Under the pieces are notes generated by a model. The model was given only the letters and a program-made list of their open reading frames with translations, made no database searches and was not told the origin of the DNA. The position numbers and the translations under genes are program-made. From JBKPIY01 sp046730475 (lineage in GTDB: Bacteria > Actinomycetota > Thermoleophilia > Solirubrobacterales > 70-9): 25,188 nt of DNA. Position 1 is the first letter of the stretch. Every line of letters begins with the position of its first letter. Shown piece after piece: positions 13,490-21,631 of the stretch. The stretch spans positions 1-25,188 of the forward strand of contig JBKPIY010000050.1 in the NCBI GenBank assembly GCA_046730475.1, read 5' to 3'.

Positions 13490-14994
13490 GGCCTGAGCCC
13501 CGCGGGGATGCGCTCGATCACGTCGGTCGCGATCACCGACTCCGTCCCGATCTCCTCCGCCGCTGCGATGCCGGCGCGTGCATGGCCCACGACCGCAGCA
13601 CAGGTGGCGGCGAACGGCTCCAGCCCCCGGGCCAGCATCGCCGCAACCATCCCGCTGAGGACGTCACCGGTCCCCGCGGTGGCGAGGGCCGGACTCGAGA
13701 TCCGATCGACCGCGACCCGCTCGCCGTCGGTGATGATCGTGTCGTCCCCCTTCAGCAGGGCGATCCCGCCGGTGCGTTTGGCGAGCTCTCGGGCGCTCTC
13801 CAGGCGGCGCGCTCCGACCAGCTCGGAGTCGGTCTCGAGCAACCGCGCCAGCTCGCCGGCGTGGGGCGTCATGATCACCGGCGCCTCGCGCGCGGCGAGG
13901 GGCTCAAGCCGACCGGCGTGGGCGTTGAGCCCGTCCGCATCGAGAACCAGCGGCGCCTCGATCCGCTCGGTGAGCTCGCGCGCCAGGCGCAGGGTTCCGT
14001 GCTCTCGCCCCATCCCCGGTCCGAGGACGACGGCGGCGGCCCGCCCGCAGACCGCGAGCACCTGCTCGGAGGCGGCGGGGCGAAGCCGCCCCTCGCGGCT
14101 CGCGCAGCCGACCGACATCACCTCGTTCAGCTTCACCTCGAAGATCTGCTCGAGATCCAAGGGGACGGCGACGGTGGCGTAGCCCGCCCCCGACCGGATC
14201 GCCGCCGACGAGGACATGCAGACCGCCCCGGTCAGCCCGCGGGAGCCGCCGACGATCACCACCTGCCCGGAGCTGAACTTGGTGGACCGCTCGTCTCGTC
14301 TCGGCAGCAGCTCGAGGACGCCGAGGCCGATCAGCCCCCCGGCCGGGTCGAGCGGAGCACCGTCGGGGATCCCGATCGGCGCCACCCGGAGCTCGCCGGT
14401 GTGCCATTTGCCGGGGGCGATCCAGTGCCCGAGCTTGGGGGCGTGGAAGGTGACCGTCACCTGGGCCTCCACCGCCATCCCCTCGACCTCACCGGTGGAG
14501 GCGTTCACGCCCGAGGCGACGTCGACCGCCACGGTCGGAGCGGGGGCCGCGTTGATCGCCTCGATCGCCGCCGCCGCGGGGTCGCGGGGCTTGCCGGCGA
14601 ACCCGGTGCCGAAGATCGCGTCGACGATCACCCCGGCGCGGCCGAGGGGCTCGGCGATCCCGCCGAGCTTGACCGCTCGCGCGGCGGGAAAGCGCTCGAG
14701 GTTGACCCGGGCGTCGCGGGAGAGCTGGTCGCCGGGCGCCAGCAGGAGCGCCTCGACCTCGAAGCCCGTCTCGGCCAGCCGGCGGGCGGCGACCAGGCCG
14801 TCGCCACCGTTGTTGCCCTTGCCACAGACGACGATTGCGGGGCCAGGGGAGGCGATCTCGGCGGCGGCGTCGGCGACGGCCCAGCCGGCCGTCTCCATCA
14901 GCTGGAGCGAGGGCACGCCCTGCCCTTCGATCGCCCAGCGATCGGCGGTGCGCATCTCCTCGGCGTCAAGGCAAGGCTCGAGCCAGGCCTCCAT
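13486..14994 (-). CDS. nnr: Bifunctional NAD(P)H-hydrate epimerase / ADP-dependent dehydratase
   Basis: 502 residues. Repairs damaged NADHX/NADPHX. The N-terminal YjeF_N epimerase domain (about 1-210) has GKGNNGGDG (58-66) and DAIFGTGF. The C-terminal ribokinase-like carbohydrate kinase domain (about 235-500) has GPGMG, MTPHAGELARLL, LLKGDDTIITDG and TAGTGDVLSGM. Gene order epimerase-dehydratase is the normal bacterial fusion. ATG 14994 lies 9 nt after TAGGCT, which overlaps the acpS stop. The downstream overlap with alr is 4 nt. Confidence 0.96.
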   Translation of the reverse strand: MEAWLEPCLDAEEMRTADRWAIEGQGVPSLQLMETAGWAVADAAAEIASPGPAIVVCGKGNNGGDGLVAARRLAETGFEVEALLLAPGDQLSRDARVNLERFPAARAVKLGGIAEPLGRAGVIVDAIFGTGFAGKPRDPAAAAIEAINAAPAPTVAVDVASGVNASTGEVEGMAVEAQVTVTFHAPKLGHWIAPGKWHTGELRVAPIGIPDGAPLDPAGGLIGLGVLELLPRRDERSTKFSSGQVVIVGGSRGLTGAVCMSSSAAIRSGAGYATVAVPLDLEQIFEVKLNEVMSVGCASREGRLRPAASEQVLAVCGRAAAVVLGPGMGREHGTLRLARELTERIEAPLVLDADGLNAHAGRLEPLAAREAPVIMTPHAGELARLLETDSELVGARRLESARELAKRTGGIALLKGDDTIITDGERVAVDRISSPALATAGTGDVLSGMVAAMLARGLEPFAATCAAVVGHARAGIAAAEEIGTESVIATDVIERIPAGLRP

Positions 14995-15003
14995 ATGGAG
15001 CGG

Positions 15004-15009
15004 AGCCTA
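15004..15009 (-). promoter_or_regulatory. -10 element TAGGCT for nnr, overlapping the acpS stop codon
   Basis: TAGGCT on the minus strand, 9 nt before the nnr ATG. The TAG of the hexamer is the acpS stop codon. The same arrangement occurs at the cca-HIT boundary. Confidence 0.5.
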
Positions 15010-15399
15010 GATGCCCCCGCCGCTGGGGAGGGCGACCGCGACGGCGGCGGCGGACTCTCGCGAATGAGTGAGCGATATCGAGATCCGGCGGTCGCCGAGC
15101 ACCTCGGCGGCGCGGCCGTGGAGACGAACCGTCGGGGGCTCGCCGGCCACCACCTCGATCATCCCGGGACCGACGGCGGGGCCGCCGAGCGCCTTGATCA
15201 CCGCCTCCTTGGCGGCGAAGCGGGCCGCGAGGTGGCGGCCGGGCCTCGCTCGCGCCCGCGAGTAGGCGAGCTCGGCCTCGGTGAACAGGCGCACGGCGAG
15301 GCGCGGCCGGCGCTGGAGCGCCCGCTCGATCCGGGCGATCTCGATCAGGTCGATGCCGATGCCCGCCCGAGGCACGCCCGGGTTCGGTCCCGGCGCCAC
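15007..15399 (-). CDS. acpS: Holo-[acyl-carrier-protein] synthase
   Basis: 130 residues. Transfers 4'-phosphopantetheine from CoA to acyl carrier protein. Magnesium ligands are visible: D17 in GIGIDLIEIARIERA and E65 in RFAAKEAVIKALG, about the spacing of E. coli D9/E58. The C-terminus has the usual ISISLTHSRESAAAVAVA. The GTG at 15399 overlaps the upstream TAG stop by one base (TAGTG). An in-frame GTG at 15375 would give MPRAGIGID, with Asp at position 9 as in E. coli, so the first eight residues are uncertain. Confidence 0.95.
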   Translation of the reverse strand: MAPGPNPGVPRAGIGIDLIEIARIERALQRRPRLAVRLFTEAELAYSRARARPGRHLAARFAAKEAVIKALGGPAVGPGMIEVVAGEPPTVRLHGRAAEVLGDRRISISLTHSRESAAAVAVALPSGGGI

Positions 15400-16988
15400 T
15401 ATCCCGAGAGCTCGACGACGATTCGGACCAGTCTCTCGTCGCCCTCCGTCCGGGTCCCGGCGGCGATCGTGGAGATCGGGTCGAGATACCGCCGAGCACG
15501 CTGGAACTCGGGGTAGTTGCCGCCGCCCACGTTGTCGACCAGCTCGAGGACCGGCTGCACCCGGAGGAGGAAGTCGACGGCGAAATCGCCTCCCCCGAGC
15601 GCCTCGCGGGCGGAGTCGACGGCGCTCGAGCCGCCGCCTCCGTGCAGCAGGCTCTCGGTTGCGTTGTCCCCCACCGCCACCACGAGCTTGTCCCCCTCGG
15701 TCGCGAAGTCGATTGGCGCCGGGAACCCGCTCGGGATCACGGAGAACCCCTGAGCCCCCGAGACGCCGAGGCTGCTGACCCGGACGTTTCGGGAGCGCCG
15801 GGCGGCGCGGCGCATCGCCGCCATCAGATGGTTCCGGGCCGAGGCGGAGGAGACCTGGACGACGGCGCCCACCTCGATCCCGAAGATATCGGTCCCCGAG
15901 GCGAACATGGCGGCGTCGCCGAGGCTCTTGAGGTCTTCGAGCGAGATCCCCGCCCTTCGGCTCAGAAAGCGGTTGAGGGTGCCCACGGAGAAACCGGGGA
16001 CCCCGGCCCAGTCGAGTTGCCTGGCGAGCCGGTTGACGTAGCCACCGACGTCGGTCAAGCCCAGGGCCGCCCAGGCGTCATCGGGAATCGAGTCGATGAG
16101 CGAGGACTCGCCCGCGGCCCCTCCCCCGCTGGGGGCGCTGCTCGCGAGCTCGAGCGTGACCTTGGAGTCGGTGACGTCAAGGGCGGCGAGCACCGGTTTG
16201 TCGGCCCCGAGCCCATAGGTCCTCTGGAGCGAGTCCAGCAGCTGCGCCGAGATCGCTCCGCTCCGCTTCAGCGAGTCGAGGATCGCGCCGCTGTCCAGGT
16301 AGCCGACCGCCATGTTGTCTCCCTCGCGGTCGGCCAGGAAGCTGTTCAGCCCGGCGTTGCTCGACAGGTTGTCGCCCTTGCTCGCGTCGATCGCCTCGCG
16401 CACCCCCGCCTCGGCTTCGCTGATCACGGCCACCCCGTCGAAGACGGCAAAGGCGCCCGGATCCTTGCCGGCGTGCTGATCGAAGATCTGGACGCCCTTG
16501 TAGGAGTCCGTCCTCACCGGACCGTCCTTCCTGGCCGACGACAGCGCCTCCTGGCGGGCCCGGCTTTCGTCGGTGGTCTCGACCACGACGGCCGCTTGGG
16601 CGCTCGTCACACGCGGCTCGCCCTGGGGATCGAAGCTCAGTTTCGTGACGAAGCCGCCGAGGTGCTGGCCGAGCCAGGGCTCGATGTTGTCCTCGTAGCT
16701 GAGGCCGTCCTTGGCGAGCGACTGGTCGAGGTCCTCGACCAGCTTCTCACCCACGCTGTTCCCGTTCGGGAAGCGGCCGAGGATCGACTCGATCGAGTCC
16801 TTCAGGCTTCCCTCCGGCCTGACGGCGACCTGGCCGAAGGCGACGGAGTCCGCGGGGGCGAACCTGGCGAGCGAGGCGGTCGCCGACGTGGTGCCGCTCC
16901 CGGCTCCGCCGCCGCAGCCGGCCGCCGCGAGGGTGAGGGCCGCGAGCGACCCGAGCAGGCCGGCGCCGAGCAGTCGGGAGCGAAACAA
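15399..16988 (-). CDS. DUF3352-like lipoprotein
   Basis: 529 residues from TTG 16988. The N-terminus MFRSRLLGAG plus a hydrophobic run ends in a lipobox at AAAGC near residue 25, so it is a lipid-anchored extracytoplasmic protein. The body repeats segments about how much a variable 'protein' can be fitted, such as RFAPADSVAFGQVAVRP, LGQHLGGFVTKLSF and GGDFAVDFLLRVQPVLEL, typical of DUF3352 proteins; the family call is from memory. No catalytic motif. TTG is preferred because it gives a compact signal peptide and has TACGCT 10 nt upstream. An in-frame ATG at 17048 would add 20 residues. It sits between glmS and acpS and may work at the envelope. Confidence 0.78.
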   Translation of the reverse strand: MFRSRLLGAGLLGSLAALTLAAAGCGGGAGSGTTSATASLARFAPADSVAFGQVAVRPEGSLKDSIESILGRFPNGNSVGEKLVEDLDQSLAKDGLSYEDNIEPWLGQHLGGFVTKLSFDPQGEPRVTSAQAAVVVETTDESRARQEALSSARKDGPVRTDSYKGVQIFDQHAGKDPGAFAVFDGVAVISEAEAGVREAIDASKGDNLSSNAGLNSFLADREGDNMAVGYLDSGAILDSLKRSGAISAQLLDSLQRTYGLGADKPVLAALDVTDSKVTLELASSAPSGGGAAGESSLIDSIPDDAWAALGLTDVGGYVNRLARQLDWAGVPGFSVGTLNRFLSRRAGISLEDLKSLGDAAMFASGTDIFGIEVGAVVQVSSASARNHLMAAMRRAARRSRNVRVSSLGVSGAQGFSVIPSGFPAPIDFATEGDKLVVAVGDNATESLLHGGGGSSAVDSAREALGGGDFAVDFLLRVQPVLELVDNVGGGNYPEFQRARRYLDPISTIAAGTRTEGDERLVRIVVELSG

Positions 16989-16998
16989 GGCGGAGAGA

Positions 16999-17004
16999 AG
17001 CGTA
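16999..17004 (-). promoter_or_regulatory. -10-like element TACGCT for the DUF3352 lipoprotein gene
   Basis: TACGCT on the minus strand, 10 nt before TTG 16988. If the ATG at 17048 is used instead, this sequence is simply coding. Confidence 0.3.
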
Positions 17005-17078
17005 GCCGCGCTACTCGATCGCAACGGTGTCGGCGGGACCGGCGGCATCGACCGAAATCTCGCCGGAACGACGGATCG

Positions 17079-18959
17079 TCACTCGACGGTCACCGTCTTC
17101 GCGAGATTCCGCGGCTGGTCGACGTTGAGGCCGTTGAGGCGGGCGATGTGGTACGCGAGCAGCTGCAGGGGGATGATCGCCAGGATCGGCTGCAGGATCC
17201 AGTCGGTGGGGGGGACGTAGAGCGTCTCGTCCGCCACCTCGGCGACCTCGGTCGAGCCCTCGGTGGCGACCGCGATCACGTCGGCCCCCCGGGCGCGCAC
17301 CTCCTCGACGTTGGAGATCACCTTCTCCAGAATCGGGCTGTCGGTGGCGACGCACACAACCGGCGTCGACTCGTCGAGCAGGGCGATCGGGCCGTGCTTC
17401 ATCTCCCCCGCGGCGTAGGCGTCGGCTGGGATGTAGGAGATCTCCTTCAGCTTCAGGGCCGCCTCGAGGCAGACGGGAAGGCCGATGTGGCGACCGAGGT
17501 AGAGGAAGAACCTCTTGTCCTGGTAGCGGCGGCCGATCTCCCGCGTCCGCCCCTCCGATGACGCGAGCGTCTCCTCGATCGCGGACGGGATCCCCTTCAG
17601 CTCCGCGATCAGCTCGCGCGTCCGCTCGAGGGGAATCGTCCCCCGGACCTCCGCGAGCTTCAGCCCCAGCAGGTACATCGCGGCGACCTGGCTGACGAAC
17701 GTCTTGGTCGCGGCGACGCCGATCTCGAGACCGGCCCGGGTGAACAGGACGGCGTCGGAATCCCGGGTCGCCTGGCTTCCCATGATGTTGGTGATCGCTA
17801 GCACCTTCGCCCCCTTCTCGCGGGCGAGGCGCATCGCCGCCAGGGTGTCGGCGGTCTCGCCCGACTGGGTGACCCCGATCACCAGATCGTCCTCGGAGAT
17901 CACCGGATCGCGGTAGCGGTACTCCGAGGCGATGTCCATCTCCACCGGCACCCGCGCCCACTGCTCGATCGCGTAGCGGCCCACAAGGCCCGCGTGGTAG
18001 GAGGTTCCGCAGGCGACGATCACGAGGCGACGCAGCGAGCCGAGGAAGTGGTCGTCGAGGGCGACTTCGGAGAGGTCGACCCGGTCGAGCCAGGGGAGGC
18101 GGTCGGTGATCGTCTCGGCGACGGCATCGGCCTGCTCGTGGATCTCCTTCAGCATGAAGGTCTCGTAGCCCCCCTTCTCGGCGGCGTCCTCGTCCCAGCC
18201 GATCTCCTCCTCCTCGCGGGTCACGGGGGTGCCGTCGGCGTCCGTGATCTCGACCCCGTCGGGCCGGATCGTCACCACCTCGCCATTCTCGATCAGGAGT
18301 GCCCGCCGGGTCTCGGCGAGGAAGGCGGGGATCGCCGAGGCAACGAAGTTCTCGCCCTCCCCCATCCCGACGATCAGTGGGCACTCCTTGCGCGCCGCGA
18401 CCAGGGTGTCGGGATGGTCGGCGTGAATGGCGACGAACGCGTAGTGCCCGCGGAGCTTCCCGAAGGCCCGGCGGACGGCCACGGTGAAATCGCCGTCGTC
18501 GTACCGCTCGATCAGGTGGGAGACGATCTCGGCGTCGGTCTCCGAGCTGAAGATGTGGCCCTCCTGCTTGAGCTCGCGGCGGAGCTCGGCGTGGTTCTCG
18601 ACGATCCCGTTGAGGACGATGTGGATCCTGTCGGTGCAGTCGCCGTGGGGGTGCGCGTTCTCCTCGGTGACCCGGCCGTGGGTGGCCCAGCGGGTGTGGG
18701 CGACGCCGATCGTCGCAGGCCTGGCCGCGACCGCCACCTGACCGCCGCCGCCGGCGGCCTGCTCGGCTTTGGGCATCCGCTCCTCGACGGCGGCGCGCAG
18801 GTTGGCGAGGTTGCCGACCGCGCGGACGCTGTCGATGTGGCCGTTCGAGATCAGGGAGACGCCCGCGGAGTCGTATCCGCGGTACTCGAGCTTCTCGAGC
18901 CCGGCAACCAGGAGATCCCGGCACGGCCGGCCTCCCACATATCCGACGATGCCGCACAT
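17079..18959 (-). CDS. glmS: Glutamine-fructose-6-phosphate aminotransferase (isomerizing)
   Basis: 626 residues. Makes glucosamine-6-phosphate from fructose-6-phosphate and glutamine, the first step to UDP-GlcNAc. Starts MCGIVGYVGG, so Cys2 becomes the N-terminal nucleophile after Met removal. This fixes the start at ATG 18959, even though the frame is open further upstream. The glutaminase domain (about 1-240) includes HTRWATHG and NGIVENH. Two SIS domains follow, with CGTSYHAGLVGRYAIEQWA and VIGVTQSGETADTLAAMRLA, and the family C-terminus DQPRNLAKTVTVE is intact. 98 nt separate it from glmM, with its own possible promoter. Confidence 0.98.
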   Translation of the reverse strand: MCGIVGYVGGRPCRDLLVAGLEKLEYRGYDSAGVSLISNGHIDSVRAVGNLANLRAAVEERMPKAEQAAGGGGQVAVAARPATIGVAHTRWATHGRVTEENAHPHGDCTDRIHIVLNGIVENHAELRRELKQEGHIFSSETDAEIVSHLIERYDDGDFTVAVRRAFGKLRGHYAFVAIHADHPDTLVAARKECPLIVGMGEGENFVASAIPAFLAETRRALLIENGEVVTIRPDGVEITDADGTPVTREEEEIGWDEDAAEKGGYETFMLKEIHEQADAVAETITDRLPWLDRVDLSEVALDDHFLGSLRRLVIVACGTSYHAGLVGRYAIEQWARVPVEMDIASEYRYRDPVISEDDLVIGVTQSGETADTLAAMRLAREKGAKVLAITNIMGSQATRDSDAVLFTRAGLEIGVAATKTFVSQVAAMYLLGLKLAEVRGTIPLERTRELIAELKGIPSAIEETLASSEGRTREIGRRYQDKRFFLYLGRHIGLPVCLEAALKLKEISYIPADAYAAGEMKHGPIALLDESTPVVCVATDSPILEKVISNVEEVRARGADVIAVATEGSTEVAEVADETLYVPPTDWILQPILAIIPLQLLAYHIARLNGLNVDQPRNLAKTVTVE

Positions 18960-18971
18960 AAGAGGCGATAC

Positions 18972-18977
18972 AGGGTA
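18972..18977 (-). promoter_or_regulatory. -10-like element TACCCT for glmS
   Basis: TACCCT on the minus strand, 12 nt before the glmS ATG, the same hexamer and distance as at infA. TGTATC, overlapping its end, lies 7 nt before the ATG and is an alternative. Confidence 0.35.
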
Positions 18978-19057
18978 AAGCCACGGTGCGGTCGTGGACG
19001 GACCGGGCGCTGCGGGAAGGTCCGCGCGTCGAGAGTTCGCCTGCCGGGTCCGCAAGC

Positions 19058-20374
19058 TCAGGCGAGCTCGCGCCGGGCCAGATCGACGAGGCGCCCGAGG
19101 ATGGCCTCGCACTCGCCCCTCCCGGGCGCCTCGACCATGATCCGCAGCACCGGCTCGGTGCCCGACGGGCGGACCAGGACCCGGCCACGCCCGTCGAGCT
19201 TGGCGTTCTCCTCGTCGACGGCTGCCCAGAGCCCCTTCGCGCCCTCGATCGCGCCGCGGTCGGCGACCTCGACGCTCTCGAGCCGCTGGGGAAGGCGCTC
19301 GAACGGCTCGACCTCGGCGAGCTTTCGATCGCCGAGCGCGGAGAGGGTGAGCAGGGAGGAGGCGATCCCGTCGCCGGTGGGCGCGAACCCCATCCAGATG
19401 ATGTGGCCCGACTGCTCGCCGCCGAGGGTCCAGTCGCGGCGCCGGAGCTCCTCGAGGACGTAGCGGTCGCCCACCTTGGTCTCGGCGACCTCGATTCCCT
19501 CCGCCGCCATCGTCTGGTGGAAGCCGTAGTTGGTCATCACGGTCACCGCCACCCCGCCGTCGAGCTCGCCGCGGGCGGCGAGGTGGCGGGCGGCGAGCGC
19601 GATCAGCTCGTCGCCGTCGTGGATCGTCCCCACGGAGTCGACCGCCACCACCCGGTCGCCGTCGCCGTCGTAGGCGAAGCCGATCTCGGCCCGGGCCGCC
19701 CTCACCGCCTCGACCAGGTTCTCGGGGTGGGTCGAGCCGCAGCCGTCGTTGATGTTGCGGCCGTCGGGCTCCACCGCGACCTCGGTGATCTCGGCGCCCA
19801 GAGTCCTGAAGACCGCGGGGGCGGCGCGATAGGTTGCGCCGTTGGCGCAGTCGAGGACGACGCGGAGCCCGTCCAGCTCGAGCCGAAAGGCGGTGCGGAG
19901 CTCGCGGACGTAGTCGTCGAACGCGCCCTCGAGGGCGCGCACCCGGCCGATCGTCTGCGAGCCGCCGTCGAGCCGCGCCTCGATCGCGGCCTCCCTCGCG
20001 TCGTCGAGCTTTGTCCCCCCGCCGGAGAAGAACTTGATCCCGTTGTCGCGGTACGGGTTATGGGAGGCGGAGACGACCGCCGCCAGGTCCAGCCCCAGGC
20101 GCCGAACCAGCACCGAGGCCGCGGGCGTCGGCAGCACCCCTCCCAACAGCGCGTCGCCGCCCCCCGCCGCGATCCCCGCCGCCAGGGCCGATTCCAGCAT
20201 CGGCCCCGACTCGCGCGTGTCGCGGACGATCAGGACCTGTGGGCGGGCGGAGTCGGCCTCGAGTGCCGCGGCCCGCCCGAGCCTGACCGCGAGCTCCGCG
20301 GTCAGGAAGTCGCCGGCGAGCCCGCGGACGCCGTCGGTTCCGAACAGCTTGCGCTCTGCCGCAGGACCGGTCAG
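19058..20374 (-). CDS. glmM: Phosphoglucosamine mutase
   Basis: 438 residues. Converts glucosamine-6-phosphate to the 1-phosphate. The N-terminal motif KLFGTDGVRG is present, the phosphoserine lies in SASHNP (S104, close to E. coli S102), the metal loop is YDGDGDR, the sugar-binding segment is GGEQSGHI, and the phosphate loop is VRPSGTEPVLRIM. No ATG, GTG or TTG exists in frame between the rpsI stop and KLFGTDG. The first ATG (20200) would remove the N-terminal motif. CTG 20374 overlaps the rpsI stop as CTGA (4 nt), like the TTGA and GTGA overlaps nearby, and gives a full-length protein. I therefore infer a CTG start; the exact codon is not proven. Confidence 0.95.
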   Translation of the reverse strand: MTGPAAERKLFGTDGVRGLAGDFLTAELAVRLGRAAALEADSARPQVLIVRDTRESGPMLESALAAGIAAGGGDALLGGVLPTPAASVLVRRLGLDLAAVVSASHNPYRDNGIKFFSGGGTKLDDAREAAIEARLDGGSQTIGRVRALEGAFDDYVRELRTAFRLELDGLRVVLDCANGATYRAAPAVFRTLGAEITEVAVEPDGRNINDGCGSTHPENLVEAVRAARAEIGFAYDGDGDRVVAVDSVGTIHDGDELIALAARHLAARGELDGGVAVTVMTNYGFHQTMAAEGIEVAETKVGDRYVLEELRRRDWTLGGEQSGHIIWMGFAPTGDGIASSLLTLSALGDRKLAEVEPFERLPQRLESVEVADRGAIEGAKGLWAAVDEENAKLDGRGRVLVRPSGTEPVLRIMVEAPGRGECEAILGRLVDLARRELA

Positions 20375-21165
20375 CGCTTGGAGAACTGCGGACGCTTGCG
20401 CGCCTTCTTCAGGCCGGCCTTGCGCCTCTCTTTGATCCGCGCGTCGCGGGTGAGCATCCCGCGCCGCTTCAGCTCGCGACGAAGCTCGGGATCGACGTCG
20501 CAGAGGGCGCGCGCGATCCCGTGGCGGACGGCAGCGGCCTGGCCCGAGATCCCGCCCCCGTGGACACGAACCCGGACGTTGACGCTGTCCTCGTAGCCGG
20601 TCTGGACCAGCGGCTGCTTGGCGACCGACTGGAGATAGGCGCGGGGAAAGTACTCCTCGAGGTTGCGGCTGTTGATCTCGATCGCGCCGTCTCCCTGGCT
20701 GAGGATCACCCGGGCGACCGAGGACTTGCGCTTGCCGGTCGCCGCATAGCGGGCGTCGCCGGCGAGCTTGGCGGGCTTCGCCGCCACCGGATGCTCCACC
20801 GCCTCGAGCTCGGCTTCGCGGCGGGCGCGCTCCTCGGCCTCGGCCTCGAGGCGGGCGCGCTCCTCGGCGTCGAGCTCGACCTCGGGCTCGATCGCGATCG
20901 GCTCCAGCTCGGCACCGGGGGGCTGCTCGGCTGCCCTCCTGACCGGGGCCGCCTCGTCGGCGGGCGGAGCCTCGGCCTGGGCCGGGTCGTCGCCCTCGGT
21001 GGCCGCGTCCTCGGCCAGCGCCTCCTCGGGCTCGAGCTGCTCCTCGGTGGCCGCCCCCGGCTCCGCGGGGGGCTCGAGCTGCTCGGCGGCCGGCTCCTCC
21101 GCCTCGGGCCGCTCGGGCTGCTCCTCGTCCGCGCCGGGATCGTTGCTGGTCGGCTCTTCGCTCAA
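20371..21165 (-). CDS. rpsI: 30S ribosomal protein S9 with long acidic N-terminal extension
   Basis: 264 residues, against about 130 for usual S9. The last 127 residues are a normal S9: ARYAATGKRKSSVARV, the HGGGISGQAAAVRHGIARAL region, and the basic tail ending RPQFSKR that reaches the ribosomal P site. The first 137 or so residues are rich in Glu, Ala, Pro and Asp, likely disordered, with a short charged helical stretch of EERAR repeats just before the core. The start is TTG 21165, overlapping the rplM stop as TTGA. The open frame extends further upstream into rplM, but that part is antiparallel to no known S9 sequence and lies inside rplM. Confidence 0.95.
   Translation of the reverse strand: MSEEPTSNDPGADEEQPERPEAEEPAAEQLEPPAEPGAATEEQLEPEEALAEDAATEGDDPAQAEAPPADEAAPVRRAAEQPPGAELEPIAIEPEVELDAEERARLEAEAEERARREAELEAVEHPVAAKPAKLAGDARYAATGKRKSSVARVILSQGDGAIEINSRNLEEYFPRAYLQSVAKQPLVQTGYEDSVNVRVRVHGGGISGQAAAVRHGIARALCDVDPELRRELKRRGMLTRDARIKERRKAGLKKARKRPQFSKR
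20821..20868. repeat. Short direct repeat inside rpsI extension
   Basis: GCGGGCGCGCTCCTCGGC occurs exactly at 20821-20838 and again at 20851-20868, a 30-bp period. On the coding strand it encodes the AEERAR units of the S9 extension, so the charged helix grew at least partly by in-frame duplication. Confidence 0.8.
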
Positions 21166-21596
21166 GTCTGGATCTCCATCGGCTCGGGCTTCTGGGCGGC
21201 GTGCGGATGCTCGGGGCCAGCGTAGACCTTTAGCTTGCGAAGCTGGCGACGGGCGAGCCGGTTGCGGGGAAGCATTCCCTTCACCGCCTTGCGGATCACT
21301 TCCTCGGGCCGACGCTCGAGCATCTCGCCGAGGGTGCGGGACCGGATCCCGCCAGGGTAGCCGCTGTGGCGCCAATAGCGCTTCGCCTCCAGCTTGTTCC
21401 CGGTCACCGCGACCTTCTCGGCGTTGACCACGACCACGAAGTCGCCGACGTCGACGTGCGGGGTATAGGTCGGCTTGCGCTTACCCCGAAGGAGATCGGC
21501 GATCTGGGTCGCGAGGCGACCGAGGGTCTTGCCCTCGGCGTCCACCACCACCCAGTTGCGCTCGCGGCGGGTTGCTGTCGCCTGGTAGGTCCTCAT
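21162..21596 (-). CDS. rplM: 50S ribosomal protein L13
   Basis: 144 residues, the normal length for L13, a large-subunit assembly protein. Recognisable segments: NWVVVDAEGKTLGRLATQIA (14-33), GDFVVVVNAEKVAVTGNKL, YWRHSGYPGG, and KGMLPRNRLARRQLRKLKVY. ATG 21596 is the only good start. It is first in the operon rplM-rpsI-glmM, with a 4-nt overlap into rpsI. Its promoter and a 5' hairpin lie directly upstream, divergent from the M23 peptidase gene. Confidence 0.98.
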   Translation of the reverse strand: MRTYQATATRRERNWVVVDAEGKTLGRLATQIADLLRGKRKPTYTPHVDVGDFVVVVNAEKVAVTGNKLEAKRYWRHSGYPGGIRSRTLGEMLERRPEEVIRKAVKGMLPRNRLARRQLRKLKVYAGPEHPHAAQKPEPMEIQT

Positions 21597-21607
21597 GGCA
21601 GAAAAGC

Positions 21608-21625
21608 GCCGCGCTGGTGCGCGGC
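21608..21625 (-). promoter_or_regulatory. 5'-leader hairpin of rplM
   Basis: GCCGCGC and GCGCGGC form a perfect 7-bp stem with the four-base loop ACCA (minus strand), followed 2 nt later by TTTT and then the ATG. Given the TACAAT element at 21637-21632, the transcript should begin at or next to the stem. It could be a site for autoregulation by L13, a 5' stabiliser or a weak attenuator; this is inference. Confidence 0.55.
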
Positions 21626-21631
21626 CGGGGG

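Noticed and set aside
12368..14182. Long plus-strand open frame of about 600 codons opposite alr and nnr
   Set aside because: It is the antisense shadow of two well-supported genes in high-GC DNA. Its translation is low-complexity Gly, Asp, His and Arg with no family features.
15642..17561. Plus-strand frame of 639 codons opposite the DUF3352 lipoprotein
   Set aside because: Antisense shadow with periodic Val, Asp and Gly typical of reversed GC-rich coding sequence.
18957..19112. Upstream extension of glmS to 19112
   Set aside because: GlmS must begin Met-Cys for the N-terminal nucleophile, which fixes the start at 18959. The extension also runs into glmM.
17011..19188. Minus-strand frame of 725 codons overlapping glmS
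   Set aside because: Same strand but a different frame from a complete GlmS. Arg/Gly/Pro-rich with no motif.
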